DNA of 64,000 nucleotides from RH-AL1 sp964244495. GTDB taxonomy: Bacteria; Pseudomonadota; Alphaproteobacteria; Rhizobiales; Beijerinckiaceae. The notes beneath the pieces are model-generated. The model was not told where the DNA came from. It saw only the letters and a program-made list of their open reading frames with translations, and did no database searches. Position 1 is the first letter of the stretch. Each line of letters opens with the position of its first letter. A program made the translations under genes and the position numbers. The stretch is taken from positions 1 through 64,000 of the forward strand of contig CAXTIU010000012.1 of assembly GCA_964244495.1 (NCBI GenBank), read 5' to 3'. Of this stretch, positions 7,406 through 16,580 are shown one piece after another.

Positions 7406-8871
7406 GCGTCGCTCCCCTGCTGCAAGCGTCCGGGCTGGTCAAGCGCTTCGGCGGGCTCGTCGCCGTCAACAACATCTCGTTCGCCATCGCGCCCGGCGAA
7501 ATCCTCGGCCTGATCGGCCCGAACGGGTCGGGCAAATCGACCGTGATGAGCCTGGTCATGGGCCTTCATCGGCCGAACGCCGGCTCGGTGAAGGTCGCCG
7601 GGGTCGAGGTCGCCGGCTGGCCCTCGCACCGTGTCGCGCGCGAGGGCGTCGGCCTCGTCTTCCAGCATTCCCGCCCGCTGCATCGCCAGACCGTGCTCGA
7701 GAACATCCGGCTCGCCCTGCTTCGCGACAGCCTGCTCTCCTTCATTCCGGACCCCACGATCGAACCGAAGGCCCGCGCGATCGCCGAGCGGGTCGGCCTC
7801 ACCCCGGTTCTCGACCGCCTGCCGGCCACCCTGCCCTTCGCCGACCTGCGCCGCCTGGAGCTCGCCAAGGCGATCGCCCGCCATCCGAAGGTCATCCTCG
7901 TCGACGAGCCGTTCGCCGGCTTGACGAGCAGCGAGACGGCGGCCTTCGCGCGCCTCGTCGACGATTTCCGTACGGACGGTTGCGCCGTGCTGCTCGTCGA
8001 CCACAACGTCAAGAGCGTGGCCGCCCTCGTCGATCGCGTGCTCGCGATGTATGTCGGCGAGCCGATCGCCGAAGGCACACCGGCCGAGGTGATGCGCGAC
8101 GAGACGGTGCGCCGCGTCTACCTCGGCGGCACGACGCTGTCCGATGCGGGAACGCGGCCACCGCGAGCCAGGACGCCGACCGCGCTCCACGTCGAGGACG
8201 TCAGCGTCTTCTACGGCAAGGCGCAGGCGCTCGACCGCGTCAGCCTGCGAGTCGAGGAGGGCGAGCTCGTCTCGGTGATCGGGCTGAACGGCGCCGGTAA
8301 GACGACCCTGTTCAACGCCATCTCCGGCCTCACGCCCTACGAAGGGTCGATCCGTTTCGGCGACAAGGCGTTGCGCGGCACGAGCGCGGCGGCGATCGCG
8401 CGCGGCGGCATCGTGCAATGCGCCGAGTCGCGCGAACTCTTCACGGACATGAGCGTGCGGGAGAACCTCGACCTCGGCGGCCAGCACCTGCCCAGGGCCG
8501 AAGCATCGCGGTACCTCGACACGCTGTTTGACCTGTTCCCCATCCTCCACCGGCGACAAACGCAAGCCGCCGGCACGCTGTCGGGCGGCGAGCAGCAGAT
8601 GCTGACGATCGCCCGCGCCCTGATGATGCGGCCCCGCCTCTTGATCCTCGACGAGCCGACCCTGGGGCTGGCGCCGGTGATCCTCGAGCAGATTTCGCTG
8701 GCGATCACGCGGCTGCGCGAAACAACGCCGATGACGATCCTCCTTGGGGAACAGAACGTGACCTTCGCGCTGCCGCACGCCGACCGCATCTACGTGCTGG
8801 AGCACGCGCGCATCGCCTGGGAAGGGCGCCCCGAGCGTTTCGCCGAAGAGGCGGGCGCGGCCTACCTCTAG
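7402..8871 (+). CDS. Fused LivG-LivF double ATPase of the branched-chain-type ABC importer
   Basis: One 489-residue chain carries two ABC ATPase domains that are normally separate proteins. Domain 1 (about 1-245, LivG-like) has Walker A GPNGSGKST, Walker B VILVDEP and switch histidine VDHN. Its signature loop, however, reads LPFADLRRLELAKA instead of LSYGxQRRLEIAR, so the Gly/Gln core of the signature is lost. Domain 2 (about 255-489, LivF-like) is canonical: GLNGAGKTT, LSGGEQQ, LLILDEPTLGL, LGEQN. GTG 7402 overlaps the LivM stop. Fusion fixes a 1:1 heterodimer, and the decayed signature suggests one of the two ATP sites is degenerate. Confidence 0.88.
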   Translation: MSVAPLLQASGLVKRFGGLVAVNNISFAIAPGEILGLIGPNGSGKSTVMSLVMGLHRPNAGSVKVAGVEVAGWPSHRVAREGVGLVFQHSRPLHRQTVLENIRLALLRDSLLSFIPDPTIEPKARAIAERVGLTPVLDRLPATLPFADLRRLELAKAIARHPKVILVDEPFAGLTSSETAAFARLVDDFRTDGCAVLLVDHNVKSVAALVDRVLAMYVGEPIAEGTPAEVMRDETVRRVYLGGTTLSDAGTRPPRARTPTALHVEDVSVFYGKAQALDRVSLRVEEGELVSVIGLNGAGKTTLFNAISGLTPYEGSIRFGDKALRGTSAAAIARGGIVQCAESRELFTDMSVRENLDLGGQHLPRAEASRYLDTLFDLFPILHRRQTQAAGTLSGGEQQMLTIARALMMRPRLLILDEPTLGLAPVILEQISLAITRLRETTPMTILLGEQNVTFALPHADRIYVLEHARIAWEGRPERFAEEAGAAYL

Positions 8872-8907
8872 ACGTTCCGCGTCGGAACGCCGCCCGGCGG
8901 CAGCGGC

Positions 8908-8931
8908 CCCGGGCCGATCGCCCGGCCCGGG
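8908..8931. terminator. Hairpin between convergent operons
   Basis: A 9-bp perfect GC stem (CCCGGGCCG / CGGCCCGGG) with a 6-base loop lies between the ends of the Liv operon and the aldolase gene. A smaller dyad (CGTTCC / GGAACG) sits at 8873-8889. There is no clear T-tract, so a bidirectional terminator role is inferred from position and stem strength. Confidence 0.5.
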
Positions 8932-8937
8932 CGCTCG

Positions 8938-9753
8938 TCACTGGAACATGTCGGGCTGGGTGGCGGCGAGCTGATCGTAGATCGCCTGGAAGTGAAGCCA
9001 ACCGATGAAGTCGTTGCCGACGTGCTCGCGGCTGTAGCGGGCCGTCTCGTCGGACAGGAGCTTCGGCTTCACCCCGGACGCCTCGACGAGGAGCTGCGCC
9101 TGGCAGCAGCGTTCGAGGGCGATGAACCAGAAGGCGGCGTCGTCGATGCTGTGACGGCTCGCCGTCAGCAGCCCGTGATTCTGGTGGAGGGCCGCGCGGT
9201 GCTTGCCGAAGGCCGCCGACACGGAGTTGCCGGCGTGCTCCTCGACGGCGACGGCGCCGGCGGACTCACCGATCACCACGTGGTCGTCGTAGAAGCAGGC
9301 GGCGTCCTGGCTGATCATGTCGAGGGGTCGCCCGGTCGAGCACCAGGCCGTGCCGTACGGGGTATGGGCGTGGCACATGGCGACGATGTCGGGATGGTCC
9401 TCGTGGATCGCCGCGTGGAGCACGAAGCCCGCCCGGTTGATGGCGTGCGTTCCCTCGACGACGCGACCGGCGTGGTCGGCGAGGACGAGGTTCGACAGTT
9501 TGACCTGCGAGAAGTGCACGCACATCGGGTTCGTCCAGTACAGCTCCGGACGCTCCGGATCACGGACGGTGAGATGGCCGGCGAAGCCGTAGTCGAAGCC
9601 GTGCAGGCCGAAGGCGCGGGTGGCGGCGACGAGGTGCCGCTTGCGGTACTCCCGCTCCGCGGCGACGTCCGCGAACGCGGGGATTTCGGGAAAGATCAGA
9701 CCGTCCTGCTCGGGCTGATAGATCGAGACGCGTTTCCTGGGGGTGTCGAGCAT
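8938..9753 (-). CDS. Class II aldolase/adducin family protein
   Basis: This 271-residue protein is of the zinc-dependent class II aldolase/adducin fold, which includes fuculose-phosphate aldolase and many uncharacterised decarboxylase or epimerase-like members. The metal-site motif HAHTPYG and a later NHG are present, as is the N-terminal LTVRDPE block. It sits downstream of and co-directional with an ACS-family MFS gene, so it probably acts on the organic acid imported by it. The substrate is unknown. Confidence 0.85.
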   Translation of the reverse strand: MLDTPRKRVSIYQPEQDGLIFPEIPAFADVAAEREYRKRHLVAATRAFGLHGFDYGFAGHLTVRDPERPELYWTNPMCVHFSQVKLSNLVLADHAGRVVEGTHAINRAGFVLHAAIHEDHPDIVAMCHAHTPYGTAWCSTGRPLDMISQDAACFYDDHVVIGESAGAVAVEEHAGNSVSAAFGKHRAALHQNHGLLTASRHSIDDAAFWFIALERCCQAQLLVEASGVKPKLLSDETARYSREHVGNDFIGWLHFQAIYDQLAATQPDMFQ

Positions 9754-9787
9754 CGCGTTTTCCTTTCGGTGGTTGCGGGGGTTGGTC

Positions 9788-11092
9788 TCAGCGGTTGACG
9801 AGGTGCTTGGGCATCGTCAGCGCGAGGAGGCTGCCGACCAGCAGGCTCGCGGCGAGCACGTAGACGCCGAGGCTGGTGGAGTGGGTGCGGTCGATGATCC
9901 ATCCGACGGCGTAGGGGCTCACGAAGCCGGCGAGGTTGCCGACCGAGTTGATGACCGCGATGCCGCTCGCCGCGGCCGCCCCGGCGAGAACGGCCGTCGG
10001 CAGGCACCAGAACTGCGTCAACGGTATCAGGACGCCCATGGCGGCGACGGTCAGCGCCGCCTCGGCGATGGCGACGTTGTGGGCGTAACGGACGCTAACC
10101 AGCCAAGCGAGCGTGCCGATGAGGCCGGGGACGACGATGTGCCAGCGGTGCTCGCGGGCCGCATCCGACATGCGGCCGACCACCACCATGCCGGTGGCGC
10201 CGGCGGCGTAGGGCAGCATCGTGAGCAGACCGATCGTGAAGGGATCGGACACGCCCGTGCCCTTGATGAGCGTCGGCAACCAGAAGCCGAGGCCGTACAG
10301 GCCCATCACGTAGAGGAAGTAGATGCCGCAGAGCCGCCACACCCAAAAGCTGGTGAAGCCCTCGCGCAGCGAATGCGAGGGAGTCCGCGCGCTGTCCTCG
10401 TCGATGTTGCGCTTCAACATGGCTTTCTCCGTGTCCGCCAGCCACGACGCGTTGACGATGCCGTCGTCGAGGTAGGCGAGCACGGCGACGCCGAGCACCA
10501 GCGAGGGCACCGCCTCGACCAGGAACATCCATTGCCAGCCGGCGAGACCCGCCGCGCCCGTCAGCGATGCCAGGATCCAGCCGGAGAGGGGGCCGCCGAT
10601 CACCCCGGCGATCGGGATACCGGTCATGAACAGCGCGATGATGCCGCCGCGTCGGCGTGAAGGATACCAGTAGGTGAGGTAAAGGATGACGCCGGGGAAC
10701 AGCCCCGCTTCGGCGAGCCCAAGAAGGAAGCGCAGGAGGTAGAAGACCGCCGGCGTCTTCACGAAGACCATCGCGGCCGAGATGATCGCCCAGCTCAGCA
10801 TGACGCGGGCGATCCACACCCGCGCCCCGACTTTGTGGAGGATGATGTTGCTCGGCACCTCGAAGAGGAAGTAGCCGATGAAGAAGATGCCGGCGCCGAG
10901 CCCGTAGACCGTCTCGCTGAAGTGGAGGTCGCCCAGCATCTGCAGCTTCGCGAAACCGACGTTCACCCGGTCGAGGTAGGCCGCGACGTAGCAGGCGAAG
11001 AGGAAGGGAACGAGACGGATCGTCACCTTGCGGTACAGCCGGGCGTCCTCGTCCAGCGCGGTCCCGTCCAGGACCATGGTTCCGTGCGACAT
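9788..11092 (-). CDS. MFS transporter, anion:cation symporter (ACS) family
   Basis: This 434-residue MFS protein has twelve predicted helices. It shows the ACS opening RLVPFLFACYVAAYLDRVNVGFAKLQM-like block (split here as RLVPFLFACY, then LDRVNVGFAKLQM) and the FLLGLAEAGLFPG motif typical of tartrate, phthalate and hexuronate carriers. It should import an organic anion with protons or sodium. It is followed by the aldolase-family gene and divergent from a LysR regulator, the usual layout of an inducible uptake and catabolism unit. Confidence 0.9.
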   Translation of the reverse strand: MSHGTMVLDGTALDEDARLYRKVTIRLVPFLFACYVAAYLDRVNVGFAKLQMLGDLHFSETVYGLGAGIFFIGYFLFEVPSNIILHKVGARVWIARVMLSWAIISAAMVFVKTPAVFYLLRFLLGLAEAGLFPGVILYLTYWYPSRRRGGIIALFMTGIPIAGVIGGPLSGWILASLTGAAGLAGWQWMFLVEAVPSLVLGVAVLAYLDDGIVNASWLADTEKAMLKRNIDEDSARTPSHSLREGFTSFWVWRLCGIYFLYVMGLYGLGFWLPTLIKGTGVSDPFTIGLLTMLPYAAGATGMVVVGRMSDAAREHRWHIVVPGLIGTLAWLVSVRYAHNVAIAEAALTVAAMGVLIPLTQFWCLPTAVLAGAAAASGIAVINSVGNLAGFVSPYAVGWIIDRTHSTSLGVYVLAASLLVGSLLALTMPKHLVNR

Positions 11093-11195
11093 GCCTTTCC
11101 CCCCGAAGCTTACGATCGCCGCGGCGTCGAGGCCTTGGCGACGGGAGACTGGACGCCCGGCCTGCCGTTCGGCAACTTACGATTTCTCACTTCGA

Positions 11196-11212
11196 CATGA
11201 ATCTGGCTCATG
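11196..11212. promoter_or_regulatory. Candidate LysR operator dyad
   Basis: CATGA-N7-TCATG is a perfect 5-bp inverted repeat eight bases upstream of the LysR start, within the 127-bp divergent region shared with the MFS gene. LysR regulators commonly bind such interrupted dyads and repress themselves. The assignment is positional only. Confidence 0.3.
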
Positions 11213-11219
11213 GTGCTTC

Positions 11220-12116
11220 ATGCGGCGACTGCCGAGCTTCCATGCCCTCCGGGCCTTCGAGGCGGCCGCGCGGCTCGGCAGCTTCGTGCGGGCGTCGGAG
11301 GAGCTGCATCTCACGGCCTCGGCGATCAGCCATCAGGTCCGAACGCTGGAAGAGCATTTCGGCAGGGCCCTCTTCGTCGAGGGCACGAGGGTCAAGACGC
11401 TCACGGACGACGGGGCGCGCCTGGCCGTCGGACTCGCGCATGCGTTCGACGCGATCGAGAATGCCTGCGGCGAGGTCACGCCGAGGGCGTCGGCCTCGAC
11501 GCTGACGGTCCACTGCGCCCCGAGCTTCGCCGCCAAATGGCTTGGTCCGCGGCTGCCCCGGTTCATGGAGCGCCATCCCTCGATCACCATCAGGCTGTCC
11601 TCGGGGGCGGGACGCTACGACCTCCTGCGGAACGAAGCGACCGATGTCGCGGTCGCCTACGGGGATGCGCCGTCCGGGGCCGGCCTGTCGGTGGAGCCGC
11701 TCGGCGAAGAGGACGTGGTGGCCTTGTGCGCGCCGACGGTCGCGGGCGGCCTGCCCTCCGCCGGACGACGCGACGTGCTGGCCTTGCCGCTCATCGAATC
11801 GTCGGTCAGTCCCATTCGCTGGTCCGACTGGTTCGCGGCCAACGCGCTCGGCCCGCATCCGCAGGCGCCGACGACCGCCTTCGATCGCGGCGCGCTCGTC
11901 GTGTCGGCCGCCGTTCAGGGCATGGGCGTCGCGCTGGAGAGCACGCGGTTCGCCGAGGCCGAAATCGCCCTGGGGCAGCTGGTTCCGCTCGGCGAAGGTC
12001 GGTTCAGGGGCATACGGCGCGTCATGCACCACCTCGTCACGCGGACCGGCCAGCGCGAGCCGCACCGCATCCGCGCCTTTCGCTCGTGGCTTCTCGAGGA
12101 AGCGGGCGGCGATTGA
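11220..12116 (+). CDS. LysR-family transcriptional regulator (GcvA-like)
   Basis: This 298-residue regulator has an N-terminal winged helix (FHALRAFEAAARLGSFVRAS, then LHLTASAISHQVRTLE) and a periplasmic-binding-like effector domain from about residue 90 (TLTVHCAPSFAAKWLGPRL). The opening is the GcvA/AmpR subgroup type. ATG 11220 gives the normal family N-terminus. Divergence from the MFS/aldolase pair suggests it controls them in response to the transported acid. Confidence 0.9.
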   Translation: MRRLPSFHALRAFEAAARLGSFVRASEELHLTASAISHQVRTLEEHFGRALFVEGTRVKTLTDDGARLAVGLAHAFDAIENACGEVTPRASASTLTVHCAPSFAAKWLGPRLPRFMERHPSITIRLSSGAGRYDLLRNEATDVAVAYGDAPSGAGLSVEPLGEEDVVALCAPTVAGGLPSAGRRDVLALPLIESSVSPIRWSDWFAANALGPHPQAPTTAFDRGALVVSAAVQGMGVALESTRFAEAEIALGQLVPLGEGRFRGIRRVMHHLVTRTGQREPHRIRAFRSWLLEEAGGD

Positions 12117-12149
12117 GGCCGCGACGGGACCGGGGCTCCGCTCGAACCG

Positions 12150-13853
12150 CTACGCCTCGTGCAGCCGATGGTACAGGCCCTGCGCCGCCAGCAGTTCGTC
12201 GTGACGCCCGTCCTCCACGATGCCGTCGGCCGTCAGGACCACGATGCGGTCGGCGTTGCGGATGGTCGCCAGGCGATGGGCGATGACGAGGCTGGTGCGG
12301 CCCCGCTCCAATTCGGCGAAGGATCGCTGGATGTCCCGCTCCGTCGCGGTGTCGAGCGCCGAGGTCGCCTCGTCCAGGATCAGGATCGGCGGGTTCTTCA
12401 GGAAGATGCGGGCGATCGACAGGCGCTGCTTCTGGCCGCCCGACAGCTTGACGCCGCGCTCGCCGATCGCCGTGTCGAGCCCGTCGGGCAGCGCGGCCAG
12501 CATGGCGTCGAGGTGGGCGCGCCGCGCCGCCTCCGCGATCGCCGCCTCGCTCGCCTCCAGGTCGCCGTAGGCGATGTTGTCGCGGATGGTGCCGCCGAAC
12601 AGGAACACGTCCTGCTGCACGATGCCGACCTGGCGCCGGAGCGAGGCCAGCGTCATCGACCTGACGTCGAGGCCGTCGATGGTGATGGCGCCGGACTCCA
12701 CGTCGTAGAAGCGGGGCAGCAGCGAGCAGACCGTCGTCTTGCCGGCGCCGGACGGGCCGACGAAGGCCACCGTCTCGCCGGCGCGGATCGCGAGGTCGAA
12801 GTTCCTGACGATGGGGCGCGCCCCGCCGTAGCCGAAGGTCACGCGATCGAAGCGGATGTCGCCGCGCAGCGCCGGCGCCGGCACGGCGTCGGGCGCGTCC
12901 ACCACGTCGGGCTCGGTCGCGAGCAGCTCGCGGTAGCGGCGGAAGCCGGCGATGCCCTTGGGGTAGCTTTCCAGCACCGCGTTGATCTTGTCGAGCGGCC
13001 GGTAGAAAACGCCGAGCAGCAGCAGGAAGCCGACGAAGCCGCCGATCGTCAGGCCGCCGCCGACGACGAAGGCGGCGCCGGCCAGCATCACCACGATCTG
13101 CGCGAAGCGCATGCCGAGGTAGTTCATCGTGAGCGCGCCGGCCATGATGCGATAGGCTTCGAGCTTGGCGTGCTTGTAGGCGCCGTTGTCGGCGGCGAAC
13201 AGGCGGCGCTCGTGGTCCTCGTTGGCGAAGGCCTTCACGGCGCGGATGCCGCCGATGTTCTCCTCCAGCCGGGCGTTGAAGGCGCCGACGCGGGCGAACT
13301 GCGCCCGCCAGTTGCGCTCCATCGCGGCGCCGTAGCGCGCGCCGACCCCGATCACGACCGGCAGCACGAGGGCGGTGATGAGGGCGAGCGGCCAGTGCAC
13401 GAGCAGCATCAGGGTGAAGGCGCCGACCAGCGTCATGAGGGCGATGAACAGGTCCTCGGGGCCGTGGTGGGCGACCTCGCCGATCTCCTCCAGGTCCTTG
13501 GTGACGCGCGCGACGAGGTGGCCGGTCTTCTGCCCGTCGTAGAAGCGGAACGACAGCTTCTGCAGGTGGTCGAAGGCGCGCCGGCGCATCTCCGTCTCGA
13601 TGTTGATGCCGAGCACGTGGCCCCAGTAGGCGACGACCGCCATCAGGCCGGCGGCGAGCGCGTAGACCAGAACGAGCCCGGCGACGGCGAGCCCGATCAG
13701 GCCCCAGTCGTGGCGGGGCAGCAGCACGTCGACGAACGCCTTGACCGCCATGGGGAAGCCGAGTTCGAGCAGGCCCGACACGATCGCGCAGCCGAAATCG
13801 AGCAGGAACAGGGCGCGGTGTGGCCGGTAGTAGGCGAGGAAGTCCTTCAGCAC
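12150..13853 (-). CDS. ABC exporter, permease fused to ATPase (MsbA-like half-transporter)
   Basis: This 567-residue half-transporter has six membrane helices in residues 1 to about 300 and a nucleotide-binding domain from about 330: Walker A GPSGAGKTT (366-374), Q-loop VQQD, signature LSGGQ (470-474), DEATSALD near 494 and switch IAHR. It should dimerise and export lipid, drug or peptide substrates. There is no accessory or substrate gene beside it. A copy of the 101-bp intergenic element lies upstream at 14014-14114. Confidence 0.9.
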   Translation of the reverse strand: MLKDFLAYYRPHRALFLLDFGCAIVSGLLELGFPMAVKAFVDVLLPRHDWGLIGLAVAGLVLVYALAAGLMAVVAYWGHVLGINIETEMRRRAFDHLQKLSFRFYDGQKTGHLVARVTKDLEEIGEVAHHGPEDLFIALMTLVGAFTLMLLVHWPLALITALVLPVVIGVGARYGAAMERNWRAQFARVGAFNARLEENIGGIRAVKAFANEDHERRLFAADNGAYKHAKLEAYRIMAGALTMNYLGMRFAQIVVMLAGAAFVVGGGLTIGGFVGFLLLLGVFYRPLDKINAVLESYPKGIAGFRRYRELLATEPDVVDAPDAVPAPALRGDIRFDRVTFGYGGARPIVRNFDLAIRAGETVAFVGPSGAGKTTVCSLLPRFYDVESGAITIDGLDVRSMTLASLRRQVGIVQQDVFLFGGTIRDNIAYGDLEASEAAIAEAARRAHLDAMLAALPDGLDTAIGERGVKLSGGQKQRLSIARIFLKNPPILILDEATSALDTATERDIQRSFAELERGRTSLVIAHRLATIRNADRIVVLTADGIVEDGRHDELLAAQGLYHRLHEA

Positions 13854-14013
13854 GGGTACGCTTTCATGGCTCCGGCCGGGGGCGTCCCACGGACGGACGT
13901 CGGGCGGCTTCCGGGGCGCCGCCGGCCCTCGCGGGTCTAAGCCCCACCCGGTCCGGGTGACAAGCCCATCCCGCTCGAAGGGGAAACCCGCCGCACCCTC
14001 CCGATTTCACGCC

Positions 14014-14114
14014 GGCACACACATTCTCGCGTCAGCTGCGTCATGCGTCAGGATTCGAGGATCGTGGCCGCCGCCGTCGAAGCCGACGAAAACCGCAAGG
14101 TAAATGTACCTTAC
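14014..14114 (-). repeat. 101-bp intergenic element, copy A
   Basis: Read on the minus strand, the copy starts with the dyad AAGGTA-catt-TACCTT and ends with three TGACGC repeats and GAGAATGTGTGTGCC. A second copy of identical length is at 62499-62599. It lies in the 374-bp gene-free stretch 13854-14227, downstream of the gltL-like gene and upstream of the ABC exporter, both transcribed in the same direction as the element. I see no coding signal here. Confidence 0.85.
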
Positions 14115-14227
14115 GCCCACCTCTTCACGCCCGCAAGCCCGAGAGGGTTCGCCCCGCACCGCCACGATCGCGCCGCGTCCACGCGGCCGGGGCGTCATCC
14201 AGGCGCCGGAAGCGGCCGGGCCGATCC

Positions 14228-14965
14228 CTAATGCGTCAGGATCTTCGACAGGAACGCCTGCGCGCGCTGGCTGCGCGGGCAACCGAAGAACTCGTCCTTG
14301 GTCGCGTCCTCGACGATCTCGCCGGCGTCCATGAAGACCACGCGGGAGGCGACCCGCCTGGCGAACCCCATCTCGTGCGTGACGACCATCATCGTCATGC
14401 CCTCGCGAGCGAGCTCGACCATCACGTCGAGCACCTCGTTGATCATCTCGGGGTCGAGCGCCGAGGTCGGCTCGTCGAACAGCATGCAGATGGGGTCCAT
14501 CACCAGGGCGCGGGCGATCGCGACGCGCTGCTGCTGGCCGCCCGACAGCTGGCCGGGGTATTTCGCCGCCTGGTCCCTCAGGCCGACGCGCTCGAGCATC
14601 GCCATCGCCTTCGCCTTGGCGGCCTTGTCGGAGCGGCCGAGCACCTTCGTCTGCCCGAGGCACAGGTTCTCGATGATGCGCAGGTGCGGGAACAGCTCGA
14701 AGTGCTGGAACACCATGCCGACCCGCGCCCGCAGCTTCGGCAGGTTCGTGCCCGGCGCGGTCACGCTGATCCCGTTGACGGTGATCGTCCCCGCCTGCAC
14801 CGGCTCCAGTGCGTTCACCGTCTTGATGAGGGTGGACTTGCCCGAACCCGAGGGGCCGCAGACAACGACCACCTCGCCCTTCTCCACGCTCGTCGTGCAG
14901 TTCCTCAGGACCTGGAAGTGCGGGCCGTACCATTTGCTGACGTTGTCGATGGCGATCATGCGCAT
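14228..14965 (-). CDS. Polar amino-acid ABC transporter ATP-binding protein (GltL/GlnQ-like)
   Basis: This 245-residue ATPase has Walker A GPSGSGKST, signature LSGGQQQRVAIARAL, Walker B MLFDEPTSALDPE and switch VVTHEM, the standard pattern of the GltL/GlnQ subgroup. It is last in the operon binding protein, permease, permease, ATPase. Two in-frame ATGs exist (14965 and 14959); the first is used. It powers uptake of an acidic or polar amino acid. Confidence 0.93.
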   Translation of the reverse strand: MRMIAIDNVSKWYGPHFQVLRNCTTSVEKGEVVVVCGPSGSGKSTLIKTVNALEPVQAGTITVNGISVTAPGTNLPKLRARVGMVFQHFELFPHLRIIENLCLGQTKVLGRSDKAAKAKAMAMLERVGLRDQAAKYPGQLSGGQQQRVAIARALVMDPICMLFDEPTSALDPEMINEVLDVMVELAREGMTMMVVTHEMGFARRVASRVVFMDAGEIVEDATKDEFFGCPRSQRAQAFLSKILTH

Positions 14966-14993
14966 GCGGTCGGGCCTTCGTCGTGCCGGGAGG

Positions 14994-15686
14994 TCAGCGG
15001 ATGATGCTGATGCGGAGCTGCAGCTTCCTGACGAGCGTCGAGGCCGTGAAGCAGATGACGAAGTAGACGGCGGCGACGAACAGGTACATCTCGGCCAGGC
15101 GCCCGTCGCGCTGCGCGATCTTCGACGCCGCGCCGGTGAAGTCCGTGATTGACAGGACGTAGACGAGCGAGGTGTCCTGGAACAGCACGATGGTCTGCGT
15201 GAAGATCACCGGCAGCATGTTGCGGAACGCCTGCGGCAGCACGACGAAGCGCATGGTCTCGCGATAGGTCAGCCCGATGGCGGAGGCCGCCGCGAACTGG
15301 CCGCGCGGGATCGCCTGGATGCCGGCCCGCATGATCTCGGCGAAATAGGCGGCCTCGAACAGCGTGAACGTCGTCACCGTCGAGGGCAGGGCACCGAACT
15401 GGATCGGTTCGGCCGTGCGAAGGACGGATTGGCCGACGTAGGGCGCGAGGAAGTAGAAGAGGAAGATGACGAGCACCAGCGGCAGCGCCCGCATGAGGTT
15501 GACGTAGGTCGCGGCGAGACCCGACAGCAGCCGGCTGGACGACAGTCGCATCATCGCGAGCAACGTGCCGAGGATCACGCCGAAGACGGTCGCGATCGCC
15601 GTCAGGGTCAAGGTGAACACCATGCCCTGCTCGAACAGGTAGGGAAGGCTGCGCCAGATCACGCCGAGGTCGAACGTCCCGATCAT
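14994..15686 (-). CDS. Polar amino-acid ABC transporter permease (GltK-like)
   Basis: This 230-residue permease has the HisMQ-type block TLFEAAYFAEIMRAGIQAIP-like sequence with RGQFAAASAIGLTYRETMR, which contacts the ATPase. It follows the first permease by three bases. With GltJ it forms the heterodimeric pore. Confidence 0.92.
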   Translation of the reverse strand: MIGTFDLGVIWRSLPYLFEQGMVFTLTLTAIATVFGVILGTLLAMMRLSSSRLLSGLAATYVNLMRALPLVLVIFLFYFLAPYVGQSVLRTAEPIQFGALPSTVTTFTLFEAAYFAEIMRAGIQAIPRGQFAAASAIGLTYRETMRFVVLPQAFRNMLPVIFTQTIVLFQDTSLVYVLSITDFTGAASKIAQRDGRLAEMYLFVAAVYFVICFTASTLVRKLQLRISIIR

Positions 15687-15689
15687 GCG

Positions 15690-16421
15690 CTACCTGCCGA
15701 CGTTGAAGCCCGGCACGACGAGGCGCCGTTCGATGAAGCGCATCGCGATCGTCACGGCGCCGTTCAGGACGAGGTAGATGACGGTGGCGGCGATGAACGA
15801 CTCGAAGACCTGGAACGAGAACTCCTGCATGGCGTGGGCGCTGGCGGTCAGCTCGATCAATCCGATGGTGAGCGCGACCGAGGTGTTCTTGATCGTGTTC
15901 AGGAACTCGGACGTGAGCGGCGGGAAGAGGATGCGGTAGGCGAGCGGCAGCAGGACGTAGCGGTAGGTCTGCGCGGTGGTGAGGCCGATCGCCGTCCCCG
16001 CGAGGCGCTGGCCTGACGGCAGCGACCTGATGCCCGCCGTGACCTGCGCCGCGACGCGCGAGGACATGTAGAGGCCGATCCCGACGACGGCCGTGTAGAA
16101 GGGCCCGTCGTTCAACTGCTTCACCCATACGCCGGCGGCGTGCGGTAGCCATTCCGGGAACACGTAGAACCAGATGAACAGCTGCACCAGCAGCGGGATG
16201 TTGCGGAACAGCTCGATGTAGGCGTTGCCGAGCCGCGTCGCCGCGGTCGAGGGCAGCGTGCGGGCGATGCCGACGAGCGATCCCACGATGAAGGCGATCG
16301 CCCAGGCGCCGAGCGCCGTCGCGATCGTCCATCGCAGGCCCATCATCAGGGTGTGGAAGTAGGTGCCGTCGCCTTGCGGCGAGTCGTCCCAGAACACCGA
16401 CCAGTTCCAGTGATAGTTCAT
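15690..16421 (-). CDS. Polar amino-acid ABC transporter permease (GltJ-like)
   Basis: This 243-residue permease opens with YHWNWSVFWDDSPQG, typical of GltJ. It contains NAYIELFRNIPLLVQLFIWFY and the coupling segment SGQRLAGTAIGLTTAQTYRY. It is second in the operon after the binding protein and is followed closely by its partner permease. Confidence 0.92.
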   Translation of the reverse strand: MNYHWNWSVFWDDSPQGDGTYFHTLMMGLRWTIATALGAWAIAFIVGSLVGIARTLPSTAATRLGNAYIELFRNIPLLVQLFIWFYVFPEWLPHAAGVWVKQLNDGPFYTAVVGIGLYMSSRVAAQVTAGIRSLPSGQRLAGTAIGLTTAQTYRYVLLPLAYRILFPPLTSEFLNTIKNTSVALTIGLIELTASAHAMQEFSFQVFESFIAATVIYLVLNGAVTIAMRFIERRLVVPGFNVGR

Positions 16422-16580
16422 CCCGACCCCGTGGCGAGGGCGTCAGCCCGGAAGGTGCGCGGCGTTCCCGGACACGCTGACGCGGTTGGGACGGCGCAGG
16501 ATCATCGCGCGCGGACACGCGTCCCGTTCGAGGCCGGCGATGCGCCGCCGGCGTCGGTTCATGGTGGATGGCGAAGCGGC

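Noticed and set aside
12159..13940. 593-codon forward open frame opposite the ABC exporter
   Set aside because: It is an antisense shadow of a well-conserved gene in GC-rich DNA; the translation has no family motifs and is Arg/Ala/Gly-biased.
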